Shown in pieces: positions 43,168-51,435 of a DNA stretch of 64,000 nt (its first letter is position 1; each line of letters starts with the position of its first letter). A model generated the notes under the pieces. That model did no database searches, had not been told where the DNA came from, and saw only the letters and a program-made list of their open reading frames with translations. Source of the DNA: CALUOB01 sp944322305 (GTDB lineage Bacteria > Actinomycetota > Coriobacteriia > Coriobacteriales > Coriobacteriaceae). The DNA is taken from assembly GCA_963931605.1 (NCBI GenBank), contig OZ007031.1:2108001-2172000 (forward strand), written 5' to 3'. Both the position numbers and the translations under genes were made by a program.

Positions 43168-43679
43168 GATATCCTCCACAAACTTTCCGCTTACGCGTCG
43201 CCGATCATGTGCTCCTGCATGGTTCTGTGGATGAGCGTCTACAACGTGATGCGCGTCCACGGCTGGGAGTTCAACCTGGGCATCCTGGCCGAGGCCTGGG
43301 TGGGCTTCCCGCCTGCCTACGTGGTGGCCATGCTGCTGGACGTTTTCGTGGCGAGCCGCTTCGCCAAGTGGGCCGCGTTCCGCTTCTTCGTGACCCCCGG
43401 CAAGAGCTCCAAGCTCGCCGTCACGCTGGCGATCAGCACCCTGATGGTGTTCCCGATGGTGCTGTTCATGTCGTGTACGGCGCGCTCGAGGCCACCACGC
43501 ACACCGGCAACGCAAGCCTCATCCCCGCGATCTGGCTCACCAACATCCCGTGGAACTTCATCGCCGCCCTGCCGTGGAACCTGATCGTGGCCGGCCCCTT
43601 CTCGCGCTGGCTGTTTCGCCGCGTCTTCCCCGAGGACACCGTGCTTGCCGAGCCGGCCGTGCAGGCGCAGCGCGCCTAG
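43168..43679 (+). pseudogene. DUF2798-like small membrane protein, frameshifted and 5'-truncated
   Basis: Two frames together encode a recognisable DUF2798-type protein with four membrane helices. The first frame gives MCSCMVLWMSVYNVMRVHGW through LMVFPMVLFMS (43207 to about 43472). The second continues VYGALEATTHTG through IPWNFIAALPWNLIVAG to the stop at 43679. A single-base loss near 43470 explains the switch. The usual N-terminal Lys/Arg-rich ~15 residues and a ribosome site are missing: an in-frame TAA lies at 43165. Function of the family is unknown. A sequencing error could explain the shift but not the lost start. Confidence 0.75.
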
Positions 43680-43884
43680 CGCCGTGCGCCCGGCAGCCGC
43701 GCTAACGCCACCTCCGCGCGCGGCTGCGCACCGGCTTGTGAATATGCGGGCTTTTGGGTTACCATGTTCGTTCTCTGGGTAAACAGACACGGTAAAAACC
43801 GCGATCGAGCACATGAGCATGTGAGCCGCCCGGACGGACCCTGGCCTTACGCAGGCCGCGGGCGGCACCCAAAAGAGGTGGATT

Positions 43885-46536
43885 ATGTTAGACCGTTTCA
43901 CCGACCGCGCCCGCAAGGCGATGTCGATCGCCAAGGAAGAGGCGCTGGCCCAAGGCTCTGCCAAGGTGGGGACCGAGCACCTTTTGCTGGCGCTTGCCAA
44001 GGAAGACGAGGGAATCGCCTCCGAGGCCCTGCGTTCGCTTGACATCAGCTACGACGACGTGCGCGAGCAGATCGACCAGCTCAAGACTACCGTTCCGGCC
44101 GAGAACAACGTCGAGGCCTCCAAGCTCGCCTTCACCCCGCGCGTCATCGCCGTGATGGAGCGCAGCTTCCGCGAGGCGCGCGAGAACAACCAGACCTACG
44201 TGTCGACCGAGCACCTCCTGCTCGGCATCGTGGCCGAGGGCAACGGCATGGCCATGGACATCCTCACCCGCTTGGGCGTCTCGGCGGCCAGCGTGCGCGA
44301 GGCCGTCGAGAAGCTCACGAGCAACGACAAGCGCAAGCAGCGTCCGCTGGCCGGCGCCTCCTCGGGGCGTCCCGGCGCGGGGCTGCCGTTCTTCTCGGGC
44401 GAGGCCGCCGGCCGCGGCGGCTCGGGCGAGGAGTCCACGCTTGCGCAGTTCGGCACCAACCTCACCGAGGAGGCGCGCGCCGGCAAGCTCGACCCGGTCA
44501 TCGGCCGCGAGAAGGAGATCTCCCGCATGATGGAGATTCTCGCCCGCCGCACCAAGAACAACCCGCTTATCCTCGGCGACCCCGGTGTGGGCAAGACCGC
44601 CATCGTGGAGGGCCTGGCGCAGGAGATCGCCGCGGGCAACGTGCCCGAGAACCTCATGGGCCAAAACATCTGGACGCTCGATTTGCCCGGGCTCGTGGCC
44701 GGCGCCAAGTACCGCGGCGAGTTCGAGGAGCGCCTGAAGAACGTGATCCAAGAGGCCACCGAGGCCGACGACATCATCTTGTTCATCGATGAGATGCACA
44801 CGCTCATCGGCGCCGGCTCGGCCGAGGGCTCAATCGACGCGAGCTCCATGCTCAAGCCGGTGCTCGCGCGCGGCGCGTTCCAGATCATCGGCGCCACCAC
44901 GGCCGAGGAGTACCGCAAGCACGTGTCCAAGGACCCGGCGTTCGAGCGCCGCTTCCAGGTGGTCGACATCGCCGAGCCAAGCCCCGAGGACACCGTGCGC
45001 ATCTTAAACGCCCTGCTCCCGCGCTACGAGGAGCACCACCACGTGAGCTACACGCCCGCCGCGGTCGAGGCGGCGGTGTCGCTTTCCTCGCGCTATATCC
45101 AAGACCGCTTCCTGCCCGACAAGGCCATCGACCTCATCGACGAGGCCGGCGCCCGCGCCCGCATCCGCGCCAACCGCGCGCCCGAGGACGTTCGCGCCGC
45201 TCAGCAGGCCGTCGCGCAGCTTGAGGAGCAGGTGGAGGCCGCCGCTGCCGCTGACGACATGAACAAGGCCGCGGAGCTCAAGGACGAGCAGAAGGCCGCC
45301 GAGGCCGAGCTGGCCAAGGTCAAGGACGCCTGGGCCGCCGAGCAGAAGGCCAAGCCGCTCGTCATCGACGTGCGCGAGATCGCCGACATCGTCAGCGTGG
45401 CCTCCGGCGTGCCGGTGAGCGCGCTCACCGAGGATGAGAGCCGCCGCCTGCTCACCTGCGAGAACGTGCTCAAGGAGCGCGTCGTGGGCCAGGACGAGGC
45501 CGTTGCCGCCGTGGCCCGCGCCATCCGCCGCAGCCGCTCGCCGCTCAAGGATCCGCGCCGCCCGGGCGGCTCGTTCATCTTCCTGGGCCCCACCGGCGTG
45601 GGCAAGACGGAGCTCGCCAAGACGCTCGCCGAGTACCTCTTCGGCAGCAAGGACGCGCTCATCAGCTTCGACATGAGCGAGTTCGCCAGCGAGTACGAGG
45701 TCTCCAAGCTCATCGGCAGCCCGCCCGGCTACGTGGGCCACGACGAGGGCGGCCAGCTCACCAAGGCCGTGCGCCGCAGGCCGTACTCGGTGGTGCTGTT
45801 CGACGAGATCGAGAAGGCCCATCCCGACATCTTCAACATCCTGCTGCAGGTGCTCGACGAGGGCCGGCTCACCGACGGCCAGGGCCGCACGGTGGACTTC
45901 CGCAACACCGTGATCATCATGACCTCCAACGTTGGCGCGCGCGAGATCGCACAGACCAGCTCGGTGGGCTTCGGCACCACCGGCGAGGCGGGTCTCACGA
46001 ACGACGAGATCAAGGGCCGCGCGATGGGCGAGCTCAAGCGCCTGTTCCGCCCGGAGTTCCTGAACCGCGTGGACGACATCGTGGTCTTCTCGTCGCTGTC
46101 CGACGAGAGCCTGCGCGCCATCGCCGAGCTCATGGTGGACGAGCTGCGCCAGCGCCTTATCGCCAACGGCATGTCCATCGAGCTCACGCCCGCCGCGCTC
46201 GACCTTATCGTCCGCCGCGGCACCGACCGCGCCATGGGCGCCCGCCCGCTGCGCCGCGCCATCCAGACGCTCATCGAGGACCCGCTGTCCGAGGAGCTGC
46301 TGGCCGGCGAGTGGAGAGAGGGCGACATCGTGCTGGCCGACGCGGTTGCGCCCGCCGAAGGCGAGAAGGGCGAGGAGCGCCTGGTGTTCAGCCACACCAC
46401 CGGCGAGATCCCCGCGCCGCGCAAGCACGGCGCGCTGGGCGAGGGCTTCGACCGCGCCCCGCGTTCCGCACGCTTGGGCCAGGGTGGCTCGCCGCGCTCC
46501 TCGCGCACCGCGGGCCTCGGCGCCGGCGTGCGCTAA
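43885..46536 (+). CDS. clpC: ATP-dependent Clp protease ATPase subunit ClpC
   Basis: 883 residues; AAAGAGGTGG precedes the ATG. It unfolds proteins for ClpP. The N-domain has the double Clp_N repeat (FTDRARKAMSIAKEEA, KVGTEHLLLAL and a second copy). AAA+ module 1 has Walker A GDPGVGKT at ~231-238. A UVR-type middle segment (LEEQVEAAAAADDMNKAAELK, ~441-465) marks ClpC rather than ClpA or ClpB. Module 2 has GPTGVGKT (~568-575) and FDEIEKAHPDIF. The tail (~840-883) is Arg/Ser/Gly-rich and low complexity. A possible promoter (TTGTGA at 43736, TACCAT at 43760) lies upstream. Neither ctsR nor mcsAB is adjacent. Confidence 0.96.
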   Translation: MLDRFTDRARKAMSIAKEEALAQGSAKVGTEHLLLALAKEDEGIASEALRSLDISYDDVREQIDQLKTTVPAENNVEASKLAFTPRVIAVMERSFREARENNQTYVSTEHLLLGIVAEGNGMAMDILTRLGVSAASVREAVEKLTSNDKRKQRPLAGASSGRPGAGLPFFSGEAAGRGGSGEESTLAQFGTNLTEEARAGKLDPVIGREKEISRMMEILARRTKNNPLILGDPGVGKTAIVEGLAQEIAAGNVPENLMGQNIWTLDLPGLVAGAKYRGEFEERLKNVIQEATEADDIILFIDEMHTLIGAGSAEGSIDASSMLKPVLARGAFQIIGATTAEEYRKHVSKDPAFERRFQVVDIAEPSPEDTVRILNALLPRYEEHHHVSYTPAAVEAAVSLSSRYIQDRFLPDKAIDLIDEAGARARIRANRAPEDVRAAQQAVAQLEEQVEAAAAADDMNKAAELKDEQKAAEAELAKVKDAWAAEQKAKPLVIDVREIADIVSVASGVPVSALTEDESRRLLTCENVLKERVVGQDEAVAAVARAIRRSRSPLKDPRRPGGSFIFLGPTGVGKTELAKTLAEYLFGSKDALISFDMSEFASEYEVSKLIGSPPGYVGHDEGGQLTKAVRRRPYSVVLFDEIEKAHPDIFNILLQVLDEGRLTDGQGRTVDFRNTVIIMTSNVGAREIAQTSSVGFGTTGEAGLTNDEIKGRAMGELKRLFRPEFLNRVDDIVVFSSLSDESLRAIAELMVDELRQRLIANGMSIELTPAALDLIVRRGTDRAMGARPLRRAIQTLIEDPLSEELLAGEWREGDIVLADAVAPAEGEKGEERLVFSHTTGEIPAPRKHGALGEGFDRAPRSARLGQGGSPRSSRTAGLGAGVR

Positions 46537-46572
46537 GGAAGGCGCCGGCTCATCCGTCATCCTGCCATCCTG

Positions 46573-46636
46573 CCATTGGGGACGGGTACGAATGGCAGAA
46601 CATGCGGTATGTGCCATTCGTACCCGTCCCCAATGG
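46573..46636. repeat. Perfect 24-bp inverted repeat
   Basis: Arms 46573-46596 and 46613-46636 are identical in inverse orientation (outer end ccattggggacgggtacg), with a 16-nt loop. It lies 37 bp after the clpC stop and may act as terminator, but no T tract follows. The block TGGGGACGG recurs in the hairpin-rich gap at 51173, which suggests a REP-like family. Confidence 0.75.
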
Positions 46637-46866
46637 CGCGCAAGGGCGGGCCCGGGGCCACGTGCTTCCGGCGCCAGGGCTTATCGCTTCCGTTATCCGA
46701 AGGGGCCGGCTCCAAATGCTGCCGTATGCGGCGGGTTTTGGGACCGGCCCCTTTTCGCGGCTTCCCGCCGCCTCTTGTCTAGGTGCTTGTCTCCCCGGGT
46801 ACAAAGCAGGCGGTTTATACTTAAGAAGAACGAGCGTAATCTGTGCCACACAAGCGGGGAGGGCCT

Positions 46867-47922
46867 ATGGAGAAGAAGAGTCAGCGCGAGCGCATGAGAG
46901 AGGCCATCCGCCTTACGGCACCCGGTCAGCCGCTGCGCACCGCGCTCGACATGATCATCGCCGGCCACCTGGGCGCCCTCATCTGCGTGGGCGACACCGA
47001 GGCCGTGCTCGCCGCCGGCAACGACGGCTTCCCCCTCAACATCTCGTTTACCTCGCATCGCCTGTTTGAGCTTTCCAAGATGGACGGCGCCATCGTGATC
47101 GACGGGAGCCTCTCGCAGATCCTGCGCGCCAACTTCCACCTCAACCCCGACCCGTCGCTCGCCACGAGCGAGACGGGCATGCGCCACCGCACCGCCGCGC
47201 GCATGAGCGTCCTGACCGACGCCATCGTGATCTCGGTGTCGGAGCGCCGCTCGGTCATCAACGTGTACGTTGACGGCAAGGCGCACCAGGTCAAGTCGGT
47301 GGCCGACATCATGAACACCGTGGGGCAGCTGCTCTCCACACTGCAGACCACGCGCACCTCGCTCGACCGCCAGCTCGTCCGTCTCACCGCGCTCGAGCTG
47401 GACGACTACGTCACGCTCTCCGACGTCACCGAGATCTTCTCCACCTTCGAGCTCATTCAGCAGGCAAAAGAGGAGATCAAGCGCTCCATCGAGGAACTGG
47501 GCAGCCAGGGCAAGCTCGTGCGCATGCAGCTCGAGCAGCTGGCCGGCAGCGGCGTGGAGGACGAGTACAACCTCATGATCCGCGACTACGCGGCCGACTC
47601 AACCGAGGAGAACGCCGCCGCCGTGCGCGAGCGGTTCCGCGCCATGAGCGCGCAGGAGCTTACCAACCCCAAGAGCATCGCCTCGGCGCTGGGCTATCAG
47701 AACCTCGAGGAGGACTCGGTACTGACGCCGCTGGGGCTGCGCACGCTTTCCCGCGTGTCGGTGGTGCGCGACGGCGTGGCCGAGAAGATCGTGGACGAGT
47801 ACGACTCGTTCCAGGACGTGCTGAAAGACATCAAGAAGGATCCCGAGCGCCTGCGCGACTTCGGCGTGAACAACCCTACCATCCTGGCAGACAGCCTCTC
47901 CCGCATGCAGTCCAAGCGCTAG
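46867..47922 (+). CDS. disA: DNA integrity scanning protein DisA (diadenylate cyclase)
   Basis: 351 residues from the ATG at 46867 behind GGGGAGGG. DisA makes c-di-AMP and pauses at branched DNA. The DAC domain shows the catalytic pair of motifs: Asp73-Gly-Ala (KMDGAIVIDG) and Arg106-His-Arg (GMRHRTAARM). A helical spine (about 150-285) is followed by a C-terminal HhH-type DNA-binding domain with LTNPKSIASALGYQ and GLRTLSRVSVVRD. A TATACT at 46816 may be its -10 box. In many Gram-positives disA follows clpC and radA; here clpC is next to it but radA is absent from between them. Confidence 0.96.
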   Translation: MEKKSQRERMREAIRLTAPGQPLRTALDMIIAGHLGALICVGDTEAVLAAGNDGFPLNISFTSHRLFELSKMDGAIVIDGSLSQILRANFHLNPDPSLATSETGMRHRTAARMSVLTDAIVISVSERRSVINVYVDGKAHQVKSVADIMNTVGQLLSTLQTTRTSLDRQLVRLTALELDDYVTLSDVTEIFSTFELIQQAKEEIKRSIEELGSQGKLVRMQLEQLAGSGVEDEYNLMIRDYAADSTEENAAAVRERFRAMSAQELTNPKSIASALGYQNLEEDSVLTPLGLRTLSRVSVVRDGVAEKIVDEYDSFQDVLKDIKKDPERLRDFGVNNPTILADSLSRMQSKR

Positions 47923-47971
47923 GCGCGGACAGGGCATGCGGCAGGCGGCACGTGCGAGAAGGGCGGGCGTC

Positions 47972-48760
47972 ATGGCGAAGAAAGACAGCGGCTGCGCGGT
48001 ACTGGGGAGCGTGTGCGCGGTTATCGCGGCGGGCGGCGTGGGCAGCCGGCTGGGGCATACCGGCGGCAAGCAGCTCATGGAGGTGGCCGGCCGGCCGCTC
48101 ATGAGCTGGTCGCTCACGGCGTTTGACCAGGCGCAGAGCATCGGGCACATCGTGGTGGTGTGCCCGGCCGACCGCATGGACGAGATGCGCGCTGCGGCGG
48201 TGGAGCCGCTGGGGCTTGCCACGCCCGTCAGCTACGCGCAGGCGGGTGCCACCCGGCAGGACTCCACGCGCGCTGGCGTCGCGGCGGTGCCGGCGGGCTT
48301 TGACGTGGTGGCGATCCACGACGGCGCGCGGCCGCTGGTGACCCCCGAGGTTATCGACCGGGCGGTTGGAGCGCTGTACGGCGACGGCGCGGACGAAGGC
48401 GCGGACGCGACCGGCGGCGCCGTCATCGCGGGGGAGCTTTATGCGTGGGACGGCGTGGTGTGCGGCCAGCCGGCGGTGGACACGCTCAAAGAGGTCGGCC
48501 CGGCAGGAACCATCGCCGCAACGCCCGACCGCACGCGCTTTTGGACGGTGCAGACCCCGCAGGTCTTTCCCGTGGCGGTGATGCGTGTGGCCTATGACGC
48601 GGCCGAGCGCGCGGGATTTACCGGCACGGACGACGCGTCGCTGGTGGAGCGCGCCGGGGGGCACGTGCTTTTGCTCAAGACCCCGCGCGACAACCTCAAA
48701 GCCACCGTTCCCGAGGACCTGCCGCTTATCGAGGCCCTGCTGCGCATGCGCAGCGGCTAG
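47972..48760 (+). CDS. ispD: 2-C-methyl-D-erythritol 4-phosphate cytidylyltransferase
   Basis: 262 residues from the ATG at 47972 (frame opens at 47936; the later ATG sits better behind GAAGGGCGG). IspD attaches CMP to MEP. The nucleotide-binding glycine loop is AVIAAGGVGSRLG, followed by GGKQLMEVAGRPLMSWSL. The catalytic region includes ATRQDSTRAGV, VVAIHDGARPLV and VDTLKEV. WTVQTPQVF and TDDASLVERAGG close the active site. It lies 49 bp after disA and 177 bp before ispF, so disA, ispD and ispF may share a transcript. Confidence 0.95.
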   Translation: MAKKDSGCAVLGSVCAVIAAGGVGSRLGHTGGKQLMEVAGRPLMSWSLTAFDQAQSIGHIVVVCPADRMDEMRAAAVEPLGLATPVSYAQAGATRQDSTRAGVAAVPAGFDVVAIHDGARPLVTPEVIDRAVGALYGDGADEGADATGGAVIAGELYAWDGVVCGQPAVDTLKEVGPAGTIAATPDRTRFWTVQTPQVFPVAVMRVAYDAAERAGFTGTDDASLVERAGGHVLLLKTPRDNLKATVPEDLPLIEALLRMRSG

Positions 48761-48937
48761 GGGCGCGCCCGCTGCCATGAGGGTTGGCGCTGACGCCGGC
48801 ATGCGCGCCATATACCCTCAGCACGCGGTTCCCATGGCAGGTTGCCCCGAATGCAGGTTCGCCGCCTGGCGGCTTCGCGCGCAGGTGCGGTATCATGGGC
48901 AGATACTTGTCAACGGCACGAAAGGGGCTGGCGGCAC

Positions 48938-49432
48938 ATGCAACACGGCGCGCTGCGCATCGGCCATGGATACGACGTTCACCGCTTGGTAGAGGGGCGC
49001 CGCTGCATCATCGGCGGTGTCGACATCCCGTACGAGAAGGGCCTGCTCGGCCATTCGGACGCCGACGTGCTGGCTCACGCCCTGGCTGACGCCATCTTGG
49101 GCGCGTGCCGCGGCGGCGACATCGGCAAACTCTTCCCGGACACCGACCCCGCTTACGAGGGCGCGGACTCCCTTGTGCTTCTCGCCCGCGTGATGGAGCA
49201 TGCGCGCGGCCTCGGCTACGAGCTGGTGGACGCCGACTGCACCATCGCGTGCCAGGCTCCCAAGATCAGCCCGCACCGCGACGCCATGCGCGCCAACCTG
49301 GCTCGCGCGCTCAACGTGCCCGTGGACGCCGTGGGCGTGAAGGCAACCACCACCGAGAAGCTCGGCTGGGAAGGCGAGGGCCAGGGCATCGGCGCCTGGG
49401 CCGTCTGCCTGCTCGAGCGATGTAGCAACTAA
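48938..49432 (+). CDS. ispF: 2-C-methyl-D-erythritol 2,4-cyclodiphosphate synthase
   Basis: 164 residues from the ATG at 48938 behind AAAGGGG. The trimeric zinc enzyme forms MEcPP. Metal ligands lie in IGHGYDVHRLVEG (Asp and His) and LLGHSDADVLAHAL. DIGKLFPDTDPAYEGADS, DADCTIACQAPKISPHRD and VKATTTEKLGWEGEGQGIGA are family signatures. It is the normal partner of IspD. Preceding gap 48761-48937 has only a partial palindrome around ctgccatg/catggcag. Confidence 0.96.
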   Translation: MQHGALRIGHGYDVHRLVEGRRCIIGGVDIPYEKGLLGHSDADVLAHALADAILGACRGGDIGKLFPDTDPAYEGADSLVLLARVMEHARGLGYELVDADCTIACQAPKISPHRDAMRANLARALNVPVDAVGVKATTTEKLGWEGEGQGIGAWAVCLLERCSN

Positions 49433-49554
49433 CCCCGTCCCAAGCAGGGTACACCGTCCTTTCCCTTCTAAGGAATTTCCCGCGGATTCCTTACCCGACG
49501 AACGGGGCGACGCTGCTTAGAGACGCGCGCCCGATGATGAGAGATAACCTGTCT

Positions 49555-49665
49555 GGAGGTGTCCATATACGGTCTAGCGCAAGTTCCGCACGCAAAGAAG
49601 AGCCCAGTGGGCTCTTCGTCTTGCGCAGGACTGTCCGAAGCGCTGGACCGTATATGGACACCTCC
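49555..49665. repeat. 26-bp arm inverted repeat with nested hairpins ahead of cysS
   Basis: Arms 49555-49580 and 49640-49665 (outer ggaggtgtccatatacggtc) match at 25 of 26 positions. Inside are gcgcaag/cttgcgc (49577-49583 and 49620-49626) and a compact agagccc/gggctct hairpin (49600-49614). The first overlaps the outer arm, so alternative folds are possible. The outer arm ends a few bases before the cysS ribosome site. No T-box core (GGNACCGCG antiterminator) could be found. Confidence 0.7.
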
Positions 49666-49680
49666 CCGAGGAGGCCCACC

Positions 49681-51147
49681 ATGAAGGTCTACAACAGCAA
49701 AACGCATAAAAAAGAGGAGTTCCGCCCCATCGAGGAGGGCAAGGTCCGCATGTACGTGTGCGGCCCAACCGTCTACGACAACATCCACATCGGCAACGCG
49801 CGCACCTTTATCTCCTTTGACGTGATCCGCCGCTGGCTTGTCGCCGCGGGTTACGAGGTCACGTTCGCGCAGAACCTCACCGACGTGGACGACAAGATCA
49901 TCAACCGCGCTAACGAGCAGGGACGCACCGCGGCCGAGGTGGCCGAGGAGTTCTCGAGGAAGTTCATCGACATCATGCGCGCCGCCAACGTGATGGATCC
50001 GGACGTGCGCCCGCGCGCCACCAAGGAGATCGGTCCCATGATCGGCATGATAAAGACGCTGATCGAGGGCGGGTACGCGTACGCGGCCGACAACGGCGAC
50101 GTGTACTTCTCGGTGAGAAGCGACCCGTCGTACGGCGAGGTGTCCGGCCGCAAGATCGACGACCTCATGGTGGGCGCGCGCATCGCCGCCGGCGAGGCCA
50201 AGCGCGATCCGCTCGACTTTGCGCTGTGGAAGGCCGCCAAGCCCGGCGAGCCCAGCTGGCCGAGCCCGTGGGGGCAGGGGCGCCCGGGCTGGCACACCGA
50301 GTGCGCGGCGATGGTGCACCGCTACCTGGGGACGCCGATCGACATCCACGGCGGCGGCTCCGACTTGGCCTTCCCGCATCACGAGAACGAGTGCGCCCAG
50401 GCCACCTGCGCTTGGCACGAGGGATTCGCCAACACCTGGATGCACACCGGCATGCTGCTGGTGGACGGCGAGAAGATGTCCAAGAGCCTGGGCAACTTCT
50501 TCACGCTCGAGGAGGTGCTGCGCGATCACAGCGCGGCGGCTTTGCGCCTGCTTATGCTGCAGACGCACTACCGCAGCCCGCTGGACTTCTCGTGGGAGCG
50601 CCTGGAGGGCGCCGAGAACTCGCTGGCGCGCATCGCCGGCACGGTGAAAAACCTTAAGTGGGCGGTGACGCACGCGGAGGGTGCGGCGGACGCCGAGCTG
50701 GCGGCGGGACTGGTGAGCGCAACCGAGCGCGCCTCCGCCGAGTTCGAGGCGTGCATGAACGACGACTTCAACACCGCCGGCGCGTTGGCGGCATACTTCC
50801 AGCTGGTGACCGAGGCCAACACCTACCTCGACCAAGCAGGCTCGGCCGTGGACGAGGAGGCGGCGACGGTGTGCGCGGTGTCGATCGCCGGCGCGCTCGC
50901 CATCTTGGGCGTCAAGCTGCCCGAGATCGAAGAGCCGCTGCCCGTGGGGCTGCTCGGCGTGGCCGCGGGCCTGGTTGGTTACACCGGCGATGACGTGGAC
51001 GAGGCGGCCGAGAAGATCCTCGCCGCCCGCGCCGAGGCCCGCGCCGCCAAGGACTGGGCGCGTGCCGACGCCATCCGCGACCAGCTGCGCGACATGGGCC
51101 TGGCCATCGAGGACACCGCCGCCGGCAGCCGCATCAAGCACGCGTAA
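49681..51147 (+). CDS. cysS: Cysteinyl-tRNA synthetase
   Basis: 488 residues from the ATG at 49681 behind CGAGGAGG. A class I synthetase that charges tRNA-Cys. MYVCGPTVYDNIHIGNARTF carries the zinc-ligand Cys and the HIGH-type signature. QNLTDVDDKIINRA and WHTECAAMVHRYLG follow, with GGGSDLAFPHHENECAQ supplying further zinc ligands. The KMSKSLGNFFT signature is intact. The C-terminal helical DALR-type region (about 345-488) binds the anticodon stem. In-frame sequence upstream is repeat DNA. It follows ispF, as in several actinobacterial ispD-ispF-cysS-rlmB clusters. Confidence 0.97.
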   Translation: MKVYNSKTHKKEEFRPIEEGKVRMYVCGPTVYDNIHIGNARTFISFDVIRRWLVAAGYEVTFAQNLTDVDDKIINRANEQGRTAAEVAEEFSRKFIDIMRAANVMDPDVRPRATKEIGPMIGMIKTLIEGGYAYAADNGDVYFSVRSDPSYGEVSGRKIDDLMVGARIAAGEAKRDPLDFALWKAAKPGEPSWPSPWGQGRPGWHTECAAMVHRYLGTPIDIHGGGSDLAFPHHENECAQATCAWHEGFANTWMHTGMLLVDGEKMSKSLGNFFTLEEVLRDHSAAALRLLMLQTHYRSPLDFSWERLEGAENSLARIAGTVKNLKWAVTHAEGAADAELAAGLVSATERASAEFEACMNDDFNTAGALAAYFQLVTEANTYLDQAGSAVDEEAATVCAVSIAGALAILGVKLPEIEEPLPVGLLGVAAGLVGYTGDDVDEAAEKILAARAEARAAKDWARADAIRDQLRDMGLAIEDTAAGSRIKHA

Positions 51148-51198
51148 ACCGGCTTGAGCGGGTCAGATGGGGACGGATCCATTTCAACCCCTTTTGCC

Positions 51199-51320
51199 AG
51201 CCGGGGCCGCTGCCGAGAAGTTCGGCAGCGGCCCCGGCTGCATTTTGGGAGTGAGAAAGCATCGCACAACTGACAAAAATGGCGAGAAAAGCTCCCCCTT
51301 TGTCAGGTGTGCGATGCTTT
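51199..51320. repeat. Two adjacent long hairpins between cysS and rlmB
   Basis: First hairpin: 18-bp perfect arms 51199-51216 and 51222-51239 (agccggggccgctgccga) with a 5-nt loop; a likely cysS terminator or REP. Second: arms aaagcatcgcaca (51256-51268) and tgtgcgatgcttt (51308-51320), extended inward by ctgacaaa/tttgtcag. Just upstream, TGGGGACGG (51173) resembles the 46573 repeat. A TATACT at 51400-51405 may be the rlmB -10 box. Confidence 0.7.
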
Positions 51321-51435
51321 GGGGGCGCGGGGCCTGCTTGGTGCGCGGCGATTGCGTGCCTGGCTCGCTGCCTTCGCTTTGCGTGCCGGACGCCTTCGGT
51401 ATACTGGGAGGGTGAAAAGGGCGAAAGGAACAGCA

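Noticed and set aside
49433..49680. T-box leader for cysS
   Set aside because: Only a weak ggtacaccg is present, with no recognisable specifier loop or antiterminator core; the region is better described as nested inverted repeats.
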